Part shown: piece by piece, positions 54,645 through 63,516 of the stretch
Numbering within the stretch: the stretch's first letter is position 1
Layout: each line of letters opens with the position of its first letter
Source of the DNA: Meridianimarinicoccus roseus
GTDB taxonomy: Bacteria; Pseudomonadota; Alphaproteobacteria; Rhodobacterales; Rhodobacteraceae
Assembly: GCF_003172915.1 (NCBI RefSeq)
Contig: NZ_QGKU01000048.1
Coordinates: forward strand, 62,001-126,000
DNA: 64,000 bases
Direction of reading: 5' to 3'
The notes under the pieces: generated by a model
What the model saw: only the letters and a program-made list of their open reading frames with translations
Told to the model about the DNA's origin: nothing
Databases searched by the model: none
Made by a program: the position numbers and the translations under genes

Positions 54645-54790
54645 TTTCTCTTTCCTCTGCCTCTTGGAGCCAGTATATACCGGCCATCTTCCCAAAATCG
54701 AGAAGACGCGCCAGCCCGGTGCAGCCGATTTCCCGGCACGGGCGAAATTTGCGGAAAATCCGACAGCGCGTCAGGCACAGGAGTTGAGAC

Positions 54791-55573
54791 ATGCAGGGCA
54801 AGCCGATCATGGCCAAGGCAACCGCCGTTTGGCTTGTGGACAACACCACGCTGAGCTTCAAGCAGATCGCGGAATTCTGCGGCTTTCACGAACTGGAAGT
54901 GCAGGGCATCGCGGATGGCGACGTGGCCACCGGCGTGAAGGGGTTCGACCCGATCGCCAACAGCCAACTGGACCAGAGCGAGATCGACAAGGCCGAGGCC
55001 AACCCGCTCTATCGCATGAAGCTGAAGCACAACCCGGCCGCCACAGGCGAGGACAAGCGCCGCGGGCCACGCTATACGCCGCTGTCCAAGCGCCAGGACC
55101 GGCCCGCCGCGATCCTTTGGCTGGTGAAGTTCCACCCCGAACTTGCCGACAGCCAGATCAGCAAGCTGGTCGGCACCACCAAGCCGACGATCCAGTCGAT
55201 CCGCGAACGCACGCACTGGAACATCGCCAACATCCAGCCGATTGACCCCGTCGCGCTGGGGCTTTGCCGACAGTCCGAACTGGACGCCGCCGTCCAGAAG
55301 GCCGCCGCCAAGAAGGCGCGCGAGGGCGTGGTGATGACCGATGACGAGCGGCGCAAGCTGGTGTCGACCGAACAGTCGCTGGAGATGGACACGGAACCGA
55401 AGATGCCGACCGCGATCTCGGGGCTGGAGACCTTTACCCTCAGCGAGAACAAGTATGACAGCAGCGACGACAAGGTCGATGCCGACAGCTTCTTCAACCT
55501 GCCCGAGGGCGGTGATGACGATGAGGACGGCAATGACGACGATCCGCGCGACCGGGCCGATCCGCGCGACTGA
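54791..55573 (+). CDS. trcR: Cell cycle transcriptional regulator TrcR (DUF1013)
   Basis: This 260-residue DUF1013 protein contains KATAVWLVDNTTLSFKQIAEFCGFHELEVQGIADGDVA and a second HTH-like part (LADSQISKLVGTTKPTIQSIRERTHWN). An Asp-rich C-terminal tail follows (about 235-260). In alphaproteobacteria TrcR associates with RNA polymerase and activates cell-cycle genes including gcrA. A signal-free cytosolic protein. It is transcribed alone, divergent from the RNase gene. Confidence 0.93.
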   Translation: MQGKPIMAKATAVWLVDNTTLSFKQIAEFCGFHELEVQGIADGDVATGVKGFDPIANSQLDQSEIDKAEANPLYRMKLKHNPAATGEDKRRGPRYTPLSKRQDRPAAILWLVKFHPELADSQISKLVGTTKPTIQSIRERTHWNIANIQPIDPVALGLCRQSELDAAVQKAAAKKAREGVVMTDDERRKLVSTEQSLEMDTEPKMPTAISGLETFTLSENKYDSSDDKVDADSFFNLPEGGDDDEDGNDDDPRDRADPRD

Positions 55574-55653
55574 CCGACCTTCGGCGGCCGGGGGCTGACG
55601 GGGCCGGGCCGCTGCGCTAGGCTGCCTTCAGGCGATGACGGGAGGCGGCGGCG

Positions 55654-56196
55654 ATGATGGGCTGGATCTGGCGGTGTTTTGCGGCGCTTGTGCTTCTGTC
55701 GGCGCTGGCGGCCTGCGCCAGCCTGTCCAAGGAGGAATGCCGCGGCGGCGACTGGCGCGGCATCGGCTTTACGGACGGCGCGAACGGACGCGGACCCGAG
55801 CATATCGAACGTCACCGCAAGGCCTGCGCAAAGGTCGATGTCGTCCCCGACATGGCGGCGTGGCTGGAGGGGCGAAAGGCGGGTCTGCAAAGCTATTGCA
55901 CGCCTGCCAAGGCTTATGATGTGGGGCGGAGTGGCGGGTCCATCGCGCCCTATTGCAGTGGCGCGCAGCTTGCCCAGATGCGGCCCGCCCACGATCACGG
56001 CATGGCGTGGTGGGAAACCCAGCAGGATATCAACGCGCTGCGCAGCGACCTGAACGAGGTGGAGCGCCTGATAATCGCTCTGCCCGCCGATGCAGGCGCT
56101 GCGCGCAGCCGTCTGACAAGCGAGCGTTGGCGGATCGAACGGCGCCTGCGCAGCGCCGAGCTTCGCCAGAGCCGCTATGCAAGCTGGCCGCGCTGA
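55654..56196 (+). CDS. DUF2799 lipoprotein
   Basis: This is a 180-residue lipoprotein with the lipobox LAAC near residue 21, followed by the DUF2799 core: CRGGDWRGIGFTDGANGR, KAGLQSYCTPAKAYDVGRSG and YC. The C-terminal 60 residues form an Arg/Glu/Leu-rich helix. Its function is unknown; relatives are outer-membrane associated. It is convergent with recR. Confidence 0.88.
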   Translation: MMGWIWRCFAALVLLSALAACASLSKEECRGGDWRGIGFTDGANGRGPEHIERHRKACAKVDVVPDMAAWLEGRKAGLQSYCTPAKAYDVGRSGGSIAPYCSGAQLAQMRPAHDHGMAWWETQQDINALRSDLNEVERLIIALPADAGAARSRLTSERWRIERRLRSAELRQSRYASWPR

Positions 56197-56214
56197 GCGC
56201 CGGGGCGCCCGACC

Positions 56215-56811
56215 CTAAAGCCTGCGCCGTGCCTTAAGCGCAGCGCCGATCGTGCCGTCGTCGAGGTAGTCCAGCTCCCCCCCGACGGGCACGCCCTGCG
56301 CCAGCGACGTGACCTGCACGCGCCCTTCCAGAAGGTCGGCGACGTAATGCGCCGTGGTCAGCCCGTCCACCGTGGCGTTGAGCGCGAGGATCACCTCGGT
56401 CACGGCCTCTGCGCCGATCCGCGCTTCGAGCCGGGGCAGGCCCAGATCCTCCGGCCCCACATCGTCCAGCGCCGACAGGGTCCCGCCGAGCACGTGGTAG
56501 CGTCCGGTGAAGGCGCCTGTGCGTTCCATCGCCCACAGGTCGCCCACGTCTTCCACAACGCACAAAAGCCCGGTCGCGCGCTTCGGATCGGCGCATATCG
56601 GGCACAGGTCGTCTGTGGCGATGTTGCCGCAGCTTACGCACTCGCGCGCTGTTCGGGCGACCTCGGCCATCGCCTCTGCAAGCGGACCGAGCAATTGGCC
56701 GCGCCGACGCACGAGGTGCAGCACCGCGCGCCGGGCCGAGCGCGGGCCGAGGCCGGGCAGGCGCGCCATCAATTCGATAAGCGCCTCTATGGGGGTGCCG
56801 GGGCCGGTCAC
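56215..56811 (-). CDS. recR: Recombination mediator RecR
   Basis: This 198-residue RecFOR pathway protein has an N-terminal HhH ([16 protein letters not shown]), a zinc finger ([16 protein letters not shown]) and a Toprim domain ([29 protein letters not shown]). It clamps with RecO on gapped DNA to load RecA. It is last in the dnaX-ybaB-recR operon. Confidence 0.96.
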   Translation of the reverse strand: MTGPGTPIEALIELMARLPGLGPRSARRAVLHLVRRRGQLLGPLAEAMAEVARTARECVSCGNIATDDLCPICADPKRATGLLCVVEDVGDLWAMERTGAFTGRYHVLGGTLSALDDVGPEDLGLPRLEARIGAEAVTEVILALNATVDGLTTAHYVADLLEGRVQVTSLAQGVPVGGELDYLDDGTIGAALKARRRL

Positions 56812-56827
56812 CGCGCGCTCCTCGCGG

Positions 56828-57172
56828 TCAGAACGGCAGGTTCATGTCGGCAGGCAGGCCCATGCTTTCCTGAAGCTTGCGCATCTCTTCCTGCGTGCGC
56901 TCCTGCGCCTTGCCCTGCGCGTCCTTGATCGCGGCCAGGATCAGGTCTTCGACCATCTCCTTGTCGTCGGCATTGAAGATCGACGGGTCGATGGACAGGC
57001 TGGTCAACTCGCCCTTCGCGGTCGCCGTAGCAGTGACCATGCCCGCGCCGCTTGCGCCGGTCACGGTGATGCGGGTCAGTTCTTCCTGCAGCGCGGTCAT
57101 CTTCGTCTGCATCTCCTGGGCCGCCTTCATCATCTTGCCCATGTCGCCAAGGCCGCCAAGTCCCTTGAACAT
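56828..57172 (-). CDS. YbaB/EbfC nucleoid-associated protein
   Basis: This 114-residue DNA-binding dimer has an N-terminal Met/Gln-rich helix ([22 protein letters not shown]) and a beta-rich core ([22 protein letters not shown]). It sits between dnaX and recR with gaps of 32 and 16 bp, a broadly conserved order. AAAGGAACC precedes the ATG. Confidence 0.95.
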   Translation of the reverse strand: MFKGLGGLGDMGKMMKAAQEMQTKMTALQEELTRITVTGASGAGMVTATATAKGELTSLSIDPSIFNADDKEMVEDLILAAIKDAQGKAQERTQEEMRKLQESMGLPADMNLPF

Positions 57173-57204
57173 CGTGTGGTTCCTTTCGGGTTGAGGAAAT
57201 CAGA

Positions 57205-59052
57205 TCAGGCCGGGTCGTCCTCGAACGGATCCCAGCCCTCGCCAGGATCGTCCGCGCCGCCGGTGTCGTCGTCGGGGTCGGGGGCTTCGGGCAGCGCGTC
57301 GCGTGCCGCTGCCGCCGCAAGGTCGCCGGGTGTGCGGATTTCGCCGACATCGGCGCCGGGCAGGGCGGCGAGCACCGCCGCCACAAGCGGGTGCGTGCGG
57401 GCCTGCGCCTTGCGTGCCGAGCTTTCGGCATCGCGCGTTTCCGCGATCGTCGGTGCGCCGGGTTCCGCCGTGGTCACGCTGACCGCCCAGCGGATGCCGG
57501 TCCATCCCTGCAGCTTCGCGCCCAGTCGCTGCGCAAGATCCCCTGGCGCGCTGTCATGGGGCCGGAAGGTGATCCGCCCTGGCGCATAGGCCACAAGGTG
57601 CAGGCCGGTTTCCACGTCCACCAGCAGCTTCACGTCGCGGCGGTGCCGGATCAGGGCGACCACGCTTTCGAAATCGGGATAGGCGTCGAGTGCGGGGGCC
57701 GGCGCAGTCAGATGCACTGCCGCTGCGCCGCCGCCCTGATGCAGGCTGAGCCGCGCGCTTCCACCGCCGCCGTCCGGGCCCTGTGGGAGAGGTGCGGGCT
57801 GCGCGGATGCCGGGTGCGGGGGGGCGCCTTGCCCGGCCGGCGCAGGCGCGACGCCGGGCGCGGGCGCGGGTGACGGTGCCGCCGCGCCGCTGCCGCCCTG
57901 AAGCCGCTCAAGCTGGCGCATGAGGTCCTCGGGCGGGGGCAGGTCGGCCACGTGGGTCATCCGGATAAGCGCCATTTCTGCGGCCATCATCGCGTTCGGC
58001 GCGGCGGCGGTTTCTTCCAACGCTTTCAGAAGCATCTGCCATGCCCGCCCCAGCACCCGCTGCGACAGCTTTCCGGCCATCGCGCCGCCGCGTTCGCGGA
58101 TGTCGGGTGGCAGGGTCGGGTCATCCGCCGCGCCGGGCGTGACCTTGGTGACGGAAAGCCAGTGAGCCACCTCGGCAAGGTCACGCAGCACCGACAGCGG
58201 GTCCGCGCCGTCGGCGTATTGCGCCGACAACTCGTTCAGTGCGCCCGCTGCATCGCCGGACATGACCATGTCGAACAGGTCGAGCACGCGACCCCGGTCG
58301 GCCAGCCCAAGCATCGCGCGGACCTGCTCGGCGGTGGTTTCGCCCTGGCCGTGGCTGATCGCCTGGTCCAGCAGCGATGTTGCGTCCCGCGCGGAGCCTT
58401 CGGCAGCGCGGGTGATCAGCGCCAGCGCGCCGTCGTCGATCCGCGCGCCCTCTGCATCTGCGATGCGGCGCAGCAGCGCCAGCATATCCTCGGGCTCGAT
58501 CCGACGCAGGTCAAACCGCTGGCACCGCGACAGCACCGTCACCGGCACCTTGCGGATCTCGGTCGTGGCAAAGATGAACTTCACATGCGCGGGCGGCTCT
58601 TCAAGCGTCTTGAGAAGCGCGTTGAACGCCGAGGTGGACAGCATGTGCACCTCGTCGATGATGTAGATCTTGAAGCGGCTTTCGGCGGGCGCGTAGGTCA
58701 CGCTGTCGATGACGTTCTGGCGGATGTTGTCCACGCCAGTGTTGCTGGCCGCGTCCATCTCGATCACGTCGACATGGGTGCCCGCCGCGATCCGCGTGCA
58801 TTGGGGGCAGGTGCCGCACGGGTCAGTCGTCGGCCCGTCGCGGCCGGTGCAGTTCATTCCCTTGGCGATGATCCGGGCGGTCGTGGTCTTCCCGGTGCCG
58901 CGGATGCCGGTCATGATGAAGGCTTGCGCGATTCGCCCCGCCTTGAAGGCGTTCTTCAAGGTACGGACCATGGCCTCCTGGCCGACGAGATCGGCGAAGG
59001 TGTCGGGCCGGTACTTGCGGGCGAGCACCTGATAGCCGGTCGTTTCTGCCAC
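57205..59052 (-). CDS. dnaX: DNA polymerase III subunit gamma/tau
   Basis: This is a 615-residue clamp-loader ATPase. Walker A is GTGKTTTAR; a zinc module uses the four Cys of MNCTGRD...CGTCPQC; IYIIDEVHMLS is Walker B and LSRCQRFDLRR the SRC motif. A Pro/Ala-rich linker (about 390-440) leads to the tau-like C-terminus. The start is a GTG at 59052 preceded by AAAGG; the frame beyond is a shadow. It is divergent from the 127-residue gene. Confidence 0.95.
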   Translation of the reverse strand: MAETTGYQVLARKYRPDTFADLVGQEAMVRTLKNAFKAGRIAQAFIMTGIRGTGKTTTARIIAKGMNCTGRDGPTTDPCGTCPQCTRIAAGTHVDVIEMDAASNTGVDNIRQNVIDSVTYAPAESRFKIYIIDEVHMLSTSAFNALLKTLEEPPAHVKFIFATTEIRKVPVTVLSRCQRFDLRRIEPEDMLALLRRIADAEGARIDDGALALITRAAEGSARDATSLLDQAISHGQGETTAEQVRAMLGLADRGRVLDLFDMVMSGDAAGALNELSAQYADGADPLSVLRDLAEVAHWLSVTKVTPGAADDPTLPPDIRERGGAMAGKLSQRVLGRAWQMLLKALEETAAAPNAMMAAEMALIRMTHVADLPPPEDLMRQLERLQGGSGAAAPSPAPAPGVAPAPAGQGAPPHPASAQPAPLPQGPDGGGGSARLSLHQGGGAAAVHLTAPAPALDAYPDFESVVALIRHRRDVKLLVDVETGLHLVAYAPGRITFRPHDSAPGDLAQRLGAKLQGWTGIRWAVSVTTAEPGAPTIAETRDAESSARKAQARTHPLVAAVLAALPGADVGEIRTPGDLAAAAARDALPEAPDPDDDTGGADDPGEGWDPFEDDPA

Positions 59053-59206
59053 GCGAGGGAGCCTTTCGGATTCGTTGTCGCCCCAGCCTATGGGTCGGAT
59101 CCGCCAAGGTCCAGCGGTGCGCCCGCGGTGCGGAATGGCTGACTTGCGCGGGCAGACGTCGCGGGGCCTTCTCGGGGTGTCCCGAATTTGGCTGAGGAGG
59201 CGCAGA

Positions 59207-59590
59207 ATGGCCAACTTCCTGAACCCGACCCAGCACGCCAAGATCGCGCGGATGCTGGACAAATCAATCAACATTCCCTTCGTGAGCAGCGACCGCGAGG
59301 CGGACATCTTTCTCAAGGTCGCGCGCGTGATCGACGAGAAAGTGGAATCGCGGTTGCCGGACGAATTGCTGGCGGGGTTGAACGCGCCGGAGATCCGGGT
59401 GGCCGACATCGTGGCGCAGGCGCTGCGCGAGAATCTGGTGCCGATGCTGGAAGGGATGCTGACGCTGCCCTTCCTGCCCGCCGACATCAAGCGGCGCCTG
59501 CTGGAGGTGGTCGTCGACTACCTTGTCCGGGCGATGGCCGAGAACACGACCTTGGACGACGAGCTTGACGCCTTCCTGTCGACGGTATGA
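59207..59590 (+). CDS. Conserved helical protein, unknown function
   Basis: This is a 127-residue soluble, mostly helical protein (NFLNPTQHAKIARMLDKSINIPF, LEVVVDYLVRAMAENTTLDDELDAFL) with no signal or membrane segment. I recognise no family. GAGGAGG 6 bp before the ATG is a very good ribosome site, supporting 59207 over the upstream frame. It lies between dnaX (divergent) and ffs (convergent). Confidence 0.75.
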   Translation: MANFLNPTQHAKIARMLDKSINIPFVSSDREADIFLKVARVIDEKVESRLPDELLAGLNAPEIRVADIVAQALRENLVPMLEGMLTLPFLPADIKRRLLEVVVDYLVRAMAENTTLDDELDAFLSTV

Positions 59591-59611
59591 GCGCCATCCA
59601 AGTGCCTGAAA

Positions 59612-59645
59612 ATAAAAAGGTATCTGTGATGCCCCAGTGGGCGGG
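59612..59645 (-). terminator. Likely terminator of ffs
   Basis: On the minus strand GCCCC and GGGGC (within 59629-59645) form a small stem; after 11 nt comes TTTTTATTTTC. It lies about 30 nt past the ffs 3' end. The stem is short and the T-run offset, so this is tentative. Confidence 0.4.
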
Positions 59646-59671
59646 GCCTTGTGGCCGCACCGCCCGTGCGT

Positions 59672-59776
59672 GGGGTGAGAGGCTGGACAACGACCCAAGC
59701 GGGGCTCGTTACGGCTGCTTCCTTCCGGACCTGACCGGGTTGGCGAGGCGCCTGCCCGCGCCAACCTCTCGACCCC
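59672..59776 (-). ncRNA. ffs: Small SRP RNA (4.5S)
   Basis: The minus strand carries the universal SRP core GGTCAGGTCCGGAAGGAAGCAGCC (59712-59735 region), followed by GTAACGAGCCC as in alphaproteobacteria. The ends pair: GGGGT-GAGAGG (5', near 59776) with CCTCTCACCCC (3', near 59672), giving about 105 nt. It works with Ffh encoded at 39109-40608. Lying next to dnaX is common in the class. The 11-bp repeat array 2 is 65 bp upstream of its 5' end. Confidence 0.95.
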
Positions 59777-59840
59777 GAGATAGGGGAGGCGGCCGCCGGA
59801 TGCAACCCCGTCGCGGCCCGGTAAACCGGCATCGGATTTC

Positions 59841-59884
59841 CATATGACTCGCATATGAATTCCATATGAGTCTTGTATGAAGCG
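59841..59884 (-). repeat. Four tandem 11-bp CATATGA units with alternating GANTC (array 2)
   Basis: Units start at 59841, 59852, 59863 and 59874, exactly 11 bp apart, with CATATGA (TGTATGA in the last). Units 1 and 3 contain GACTC (59846-59850) and GAGTC (59868-59872), 22 bp apart; units 2 and 4 do not. A degenerate fifth unit CATCGGATTTC lies at 59830-59840 and resembles unit 4 of array 1. The array is upstream of ffs on the minus strand and of the cytochrome gene on the plus strand. Confidence 0.85.
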
Positions 59885-60007
59885 TCTCTGGGCCGCGCAC
59901 CCCGGCGCGCGCCGGGGGAAATCGCCCGCCGCCGTGCCCCGCGCTTGACTAAACCTGCCGTTGCGGCACGAATGGTTCTGTCCCGGTCAACAAGAAGGTC
60001 CCGCGCG

Positions 60008-60571
60008 ATGCAGATGGAACGTTACACGCTCGTCCAGCGGCTGCTGCACTGGATCATCGCGGTGCTGGTGCTGGGGTCTCTGGCCGGGGGCGCGATGCTC
60101 TACAGCTTCGGGTTCGAGGGGCTGCGCGACACTTTCGGCATGGACGTGACGAACACGATCTATACGGCGCACAAGACCCTGGGCCTGCTGATCCTGGGGC
60201 TGATGCTGCTGCGGGTCGCCGCGCGCTATGGGCTGGGCGTGCCGCCGCCCGCGCCGACGCTGAACGGGTTCGAGCGGGCCGCCTCGGCCGCCGTGCACGG
60301 GGCGCTTTATGTCGGGCTGATCGGGATGACGCTGCTGGGCTGGCTGGCGACCGGGGCGGGCGGCTTTCCGGTGGAGTTCTTCTCGGGCCGCCTGCCGGGG
60401 ATCCTGCCCAAGAACGAGGGACTGTCGGAGACGCTGTTCTGGATGCACGGTCTGGTGGCGGTGGGGCTTGTCGGCCTGATCGCGCTGCACACGGGCGCCG
60501 CGATGATGCACTGGAAGGTGAAGAAGGACGGGGTGATGGAGCGGATGATGTTGTGGGGTGGGGGGCGTTAG
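60008..60571 (+). CDS. Cytochrome b561 family protein
   Basis: This is a 187-residue four-helix membrane di-heme cytochrome (CybB type). Candidate heme ligands are His in RLLHWI, YTAHKT, FWMHGLV and ALHTGAAMMHW. It moves electrons at the inner membrane, possibly to superoxide or quinone. The ATG at 60008 gives the family N-terminus; the upstream frame runs through the 11-bp repeat array. Confidence 0.9.
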   Translation: MQMERYTLVQRLLHWIIAVLVLGSLAGGAMLYSFGFEGLRDTFGMDVTNTIYTAHKTLGLLILGLMLLRVAARYGLGVPPPAPTLNGFERAASAAVHGALYVGLIGMTLLGWLATGAGGFPVEFFSGRLPGILPKNEGLSETLFWMHGLVAVGLVGLIALHTGAAMMHWKVKKDGVMERMMLWGGGR

Positions 60572-60728
60572 TTGGGAGGGTTGGTTTGGGGCGTTTAGCT
60601 GTTTGGCGCCCAACGCGGAAATCGACCTTATCTGCGGCTACCACTGTATCGCCTTTCTAAGTGAATATTCGCCGCGAATCCTGCGCTTTCCCTTGTTACG
60701 TGAGTTGCATGAGTATATTTAACTTCTC

Positions 60729-61577
60729 TCAAGGAGAGCCGAACCGGGCAAAATCCGCTTGATACGAAGTTTTGTTAACTTGTGATAGCTCGCGGGCTCT
60801 GGAATCCACATACTCAAATAGAGGCTTTAATCGTGCATAAACTGGCATATCAGTGAGGTAGTCCGGGCCACGTGCATAAAGAGGTTGGAATTGTTGCCTA
60901 AGCAGGCTTCCGCCGCATTCCTCACAAATCGTTTTTGAAATGGGACTCAGAAAATTAAAAGTTTCGGATATGAAGGCTGCATCAATTTCGGCGGCATGAT
61001 CTGCTAGCATCTCGTCGCCTATACGTGTTGCATCATAGTGAATGATCATACCGGCGTTGTGTGCTACTGAGTGTCTAAGAATCCAAAGCTTTTCCAATGT
61101 TTCCACTTCCCGAGCACCGAAGGCATTCCTGTTAAAAAGGCTACAGTATCTCGCATTTACCTGCGCTGGAGAGTGCCAGCCAAGCGTAGAGTGAACGAGA
61201 GTGGAGCCGATCGTGGCCATGCCAGAGCGGTTTGCCAAAACCCGGTCCACGTTAATCTCGAGCCACTTCTCTTTCTTGATCTTCTCATCCAAGAGGGTCG
61301 TGGCATCTACCGCCTTCGCAACGAAGTCTTTTAAGAAGTACTCAAATGAAGCCATGAGCTGGCCAAACAATGCTAAGTGAATTCGGTGACGATGCTTTAA
61401 AGCAATTCCGCCACGAGCCGACTCCGCTAGTCTCTCATCAGAAAAGTAGCAGGCAGCTAAAACTTGGCCTTTCCCTTGGGAGTAGAAAAACGAGCCAGGG
61501 CTCTTTTGTCTTTTCCGTTCATCTCGCTCAACATCAACTGTATCACGGTTGCGACGAGATGGGATCGGAAAGCTCAA
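60729..61577 (-). CDS. HEPN-like protein in an AT-richer island
   Basis: This is a 282-residue soluble protein with base and codon use clearly AT-richer than its neighbours. The only motif I recognise is LRHSVAHNAG (Arg168-x4-His173), the R-x4-6-H signature of HEPN RNase/toxin domains, in a helical context (IHLALFGQLMASFEYFLKDFV... EKLWILRHSVAHN). A CEEC pair (218-221) follows. The start is a TTG at 61577 with GGGAGA upstream; no ATG exists before residue 75. It stands alone with no antitoxin evident. A defence or stress role is inferred. Confidence 0.7.
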   Translation of the reverse strand: MSFPIPSRRNRDTVDVERDERKRQKSPGSFFYSQGKGQVLAACYFSDERLAESARGGIALKHRHRIHLALFGQLMASFEYFLKDFVAKAVDATTLLDEKIKKEKWLEINVDRVLANRSGMATIGSTLVHSTLGWHSPAQVNARYCSLFNRNAFGAREVETLEKLWILRHSVAHNAGMIIHYDATRIGDEMLADHAAEIDAAFISETFNFLSPISKTICEECGGSLLRQQFQPLYARGPDYLTDMPVYARLKPLFEYVDSRARELSQVNKTSYQADFARFGSP

Positions 61578-61712
61578 TGGAATCTCCCAAGAGTTCTTAG
61601 TAATTAGCCCAAACCATTATCAAAAGATGGTCCCTATTGCAACAATTCAAGTCAGTTGAGGACGGGCCTTGATAAACGTCGCAGCGAATATCCGGTTGCC
61701 GCCAGTTAGGCG

Positions 61713-62477
61713 TCACCCCGGCGCCCGCTCCGCCCAGCCCGCAAACGTCTTCTCCAGCGCTACGACGATATAATACAGCACGATCCCCAAGAGCGCCAAG
61801 GCGATAAGGACGGCGAACATCAGCGGGTAGTCCGAACTGATCTTGCCGCTGTCGAAGAGCGCGCCGAGGCCGCGGCCGTGGGGGGAGATGATCTCCATCA
61901 GGTTGGTGCCGATAAAGGCCAGCGTGACCGACACTTTCAGCGCGCCGAAGAACTCGGGCAGGGTCTTGGGCAGCGCGATCTTCCAGAACACCGTCACCTG
62001 CGAGGCGCCGAGGGAGCGCAGGATGTCGCGGTATTCCGGCTCCAGCGTGCTCAGGCCGATGGAGACGGAGACGGCGATGGGGAAGAAGGAGATCATGAAG
62101 GCGATGAGGATCGTGTTCATGTCGTGCTGGCCCACGAACATCAGCGCGAGGATCGGCACCACGGTCGCCTTGGGGATCGCGTTGAACCCCACCAGCAGCG
62201 GGTAGAGCCCGTCGCGCACCGTGCGCGAGAAGCCCATCACCATGCCCACCGCCACGCCGAAGACGATGGCGAGCGCGAGCCCCGCCACGGTGCGCCAGAG
62301 CGTCTGCCAGCCGTATTCGAGAAACAGCCAGCGGAATTTCCAGAAGGCGGGCCAGAGATCGGACGGCGCGGCCATCTTGTAGGTCGGCCAGCCGTTGACC
62401 CAGACCAGCCATTCCCAGCCCGCCAGGAACAGCAGGATGGCGATCACGGGGGCGGCGAATTTCCTGAGCGATGTCAT
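61713..62477 (-). CDS. ABC transporter permease, SsuC/TauC/ThiX type
   Basis: This is a 254-residue permease with six helices and the EAA loop (EYRDILRSLGASQVTVFWKIALPKTLPE). It belongs to the group importing sulfonates, taurine, nitrate or pyrimidine precursors. Its start overlaps the ATPase stop (ATGA). It is the last gene of the binding protein-ATPase-permease operon that enters from the right edge. Confidence 0.92.
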   Translation of the reverse strand: MTSLRKFAAPVIAILLFLAGWEWLVWVNGWPTYKMAAPSDLWPAFWKFRWLFLEYGWQTLWRTVAGLALAIVFGVAVGMVMGFSRTVRDGLYPLLVGFNAIPKATVVPILALMFVGQHDMNTILIAFMISFFPIAVSVSIGLSTLEPEYRDILRSLGASQVTVFWKIALPKTLPEFFGALKVSVTLAFIGTNLMEIISPHGRGLGALFDSGKISSDYPLMFAVLIALALLGIVLYYIVVALEKTFAGWAERAPG

Positions 62478-63286
62478 TGGGCGGCCTCCTGCGGTTCGGC
62501 GGGGGCGCGGCCCTGCGCGACCTGGATCTGGTGGCGCAGGATCGCGAGCATCTCGGTCGCGGGCTGGGCATAGAGATCGTCCAGCGTGCGGTCCGCGGGC
62601 AGTGTGTTGGCCAGAACGTATTGCGATGTCGCGGGCCGGCCGGACAGCACGACGATGTTGTCGGCGAGGAACACGCTTTCGCGCAGGTCGTGGGTGATGA
62701 GCACGGCGGTGAATTTTTCCTCGTGGCGCAGGCGGGCCATGGTCTGCCAAAGGTCCTCGCGGGTGAAGGCGTCGAGCGCGCCGAAGGGTTCGTCCAGGAT
62801 CAGCACCTCGGGGCGGTGGACGAGCGCCCGGCAGAGTGAGGCGCGCTGGCGCATCCCGCCGGACAACTCGGACGGGCGCTTGTCTTCGAACCCCTCCAGC
62901 CCGACCAGCGACAGCAGTTCGCGGGCGCGCGCTTCCTGGTCTGAGCGGGACATGCGCTGGCCGACGATTTCCAGCGGAAGCATGACGTTGCGCAGGATCG
63001 TGCGCCATTCCAGCAGGACCGGGTTCTGGAACGCCATGCCGACCGTCGGGCGCGGCGAGGTGACCATCTTGCCACCCAGCCAGACCTGCCCCTCGTCCGG
63101 GCGCATCAACCCTGCGATCAGGCGGGTGAGGGTGGACTTGCCGCAACCCGAAGGGCCGACGACCGCGGTGAAGCTGCCTTCGGCCATCTTGATGTTGAGG
63201 TTGTCCAGCACCGGCAGGGGGCCGGCATCGGTCTGGTAGGCATGGGTGATTTCGCGCAATTCGATATGCGCCGGCATGTGTGTCAT
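62474..63286 (-). CDS. ABC transporter ATP-binding protein, SsuB/TauB type
   Basis: This 270-residue ATPase has Walker A GPSGCGKST, the Q-loop AFQNPVLLEWRT, the signature LSGGMRQRASLCRAL, and Walker B LILDEPFGALD. It energises the permease at 61713-62477. The start is ATG 63286; a later Met (MPAHIELREI) is also possible. A strong hairpin lies between it and the binding-protein gene. Confidence 0.93.
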   Translation of the reverse strand: MTHMPAHIELREITHAYQTDAGPLPVLDNLNIKMAEGSFTAVVGPSGCGKSTLTRLIAGLMRPDEGQVWLGGKMVTSPRPTVGMAFQNPVLLEWRTILRNVMLPLEIVGQRMSRSDQEARARELLSLVGLEGFEDKRPSELSGGMRQRASLCRALVHRPEVLILDEPFGALDAFTREDLWQTMARLRHEEKFTAVLITHDLRESVFLADNIVVLSGRPATSQYVLANTLPADRTLDDLYAQPATEMLAILRHQIQVAQGRAPAEPQEAAQ

Positions 63287-63464
63287 GGGGCCTGGGACCG
63301 GTGCGGGACGGCTGCCGGGGCGGCGGGCTGCGTCCGGAAGGCGCCGTCGTGACCCGTTTCGGACACCTGCAGGGAGCCTTTAGCGGTTCCGTGGGGTCCT
63401 GTCCGGGTCGCGCCGGTGCCGTCCGGGGCCGAACGGGCGCGGCAGGGTCGGTGTGGACGGGGCC

Positions 63465-63490
63465 GGGGGCCGCCGTGTGGCGCGGCCCCC
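63465..63490 (-). promoter_or_regulatory. Perfect hairpin after the NMT1-type binding-protein gene
   Basis: GGGGGCCGC (63465-63473) pairs perfectly with GCGGCCCCC (63482-63490), loop 8 nt, 27 bp after the binding-protein stop. No T-run follows on the minus strand. It probably protects or attenuates the transcript before the ATPase gene. Confidence 0.55.
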
Positions 63491-63516
63491 GTGCGGTTCG
63501 TGCGGGTCGGCGCGGA

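Noticed and set aside
57500-57900. Programmed frameshift in dnaX producing a short gamma form
   Set aside because: No A-rich slippery heptamer with a following stem was seen in the Pro/Ala linker.
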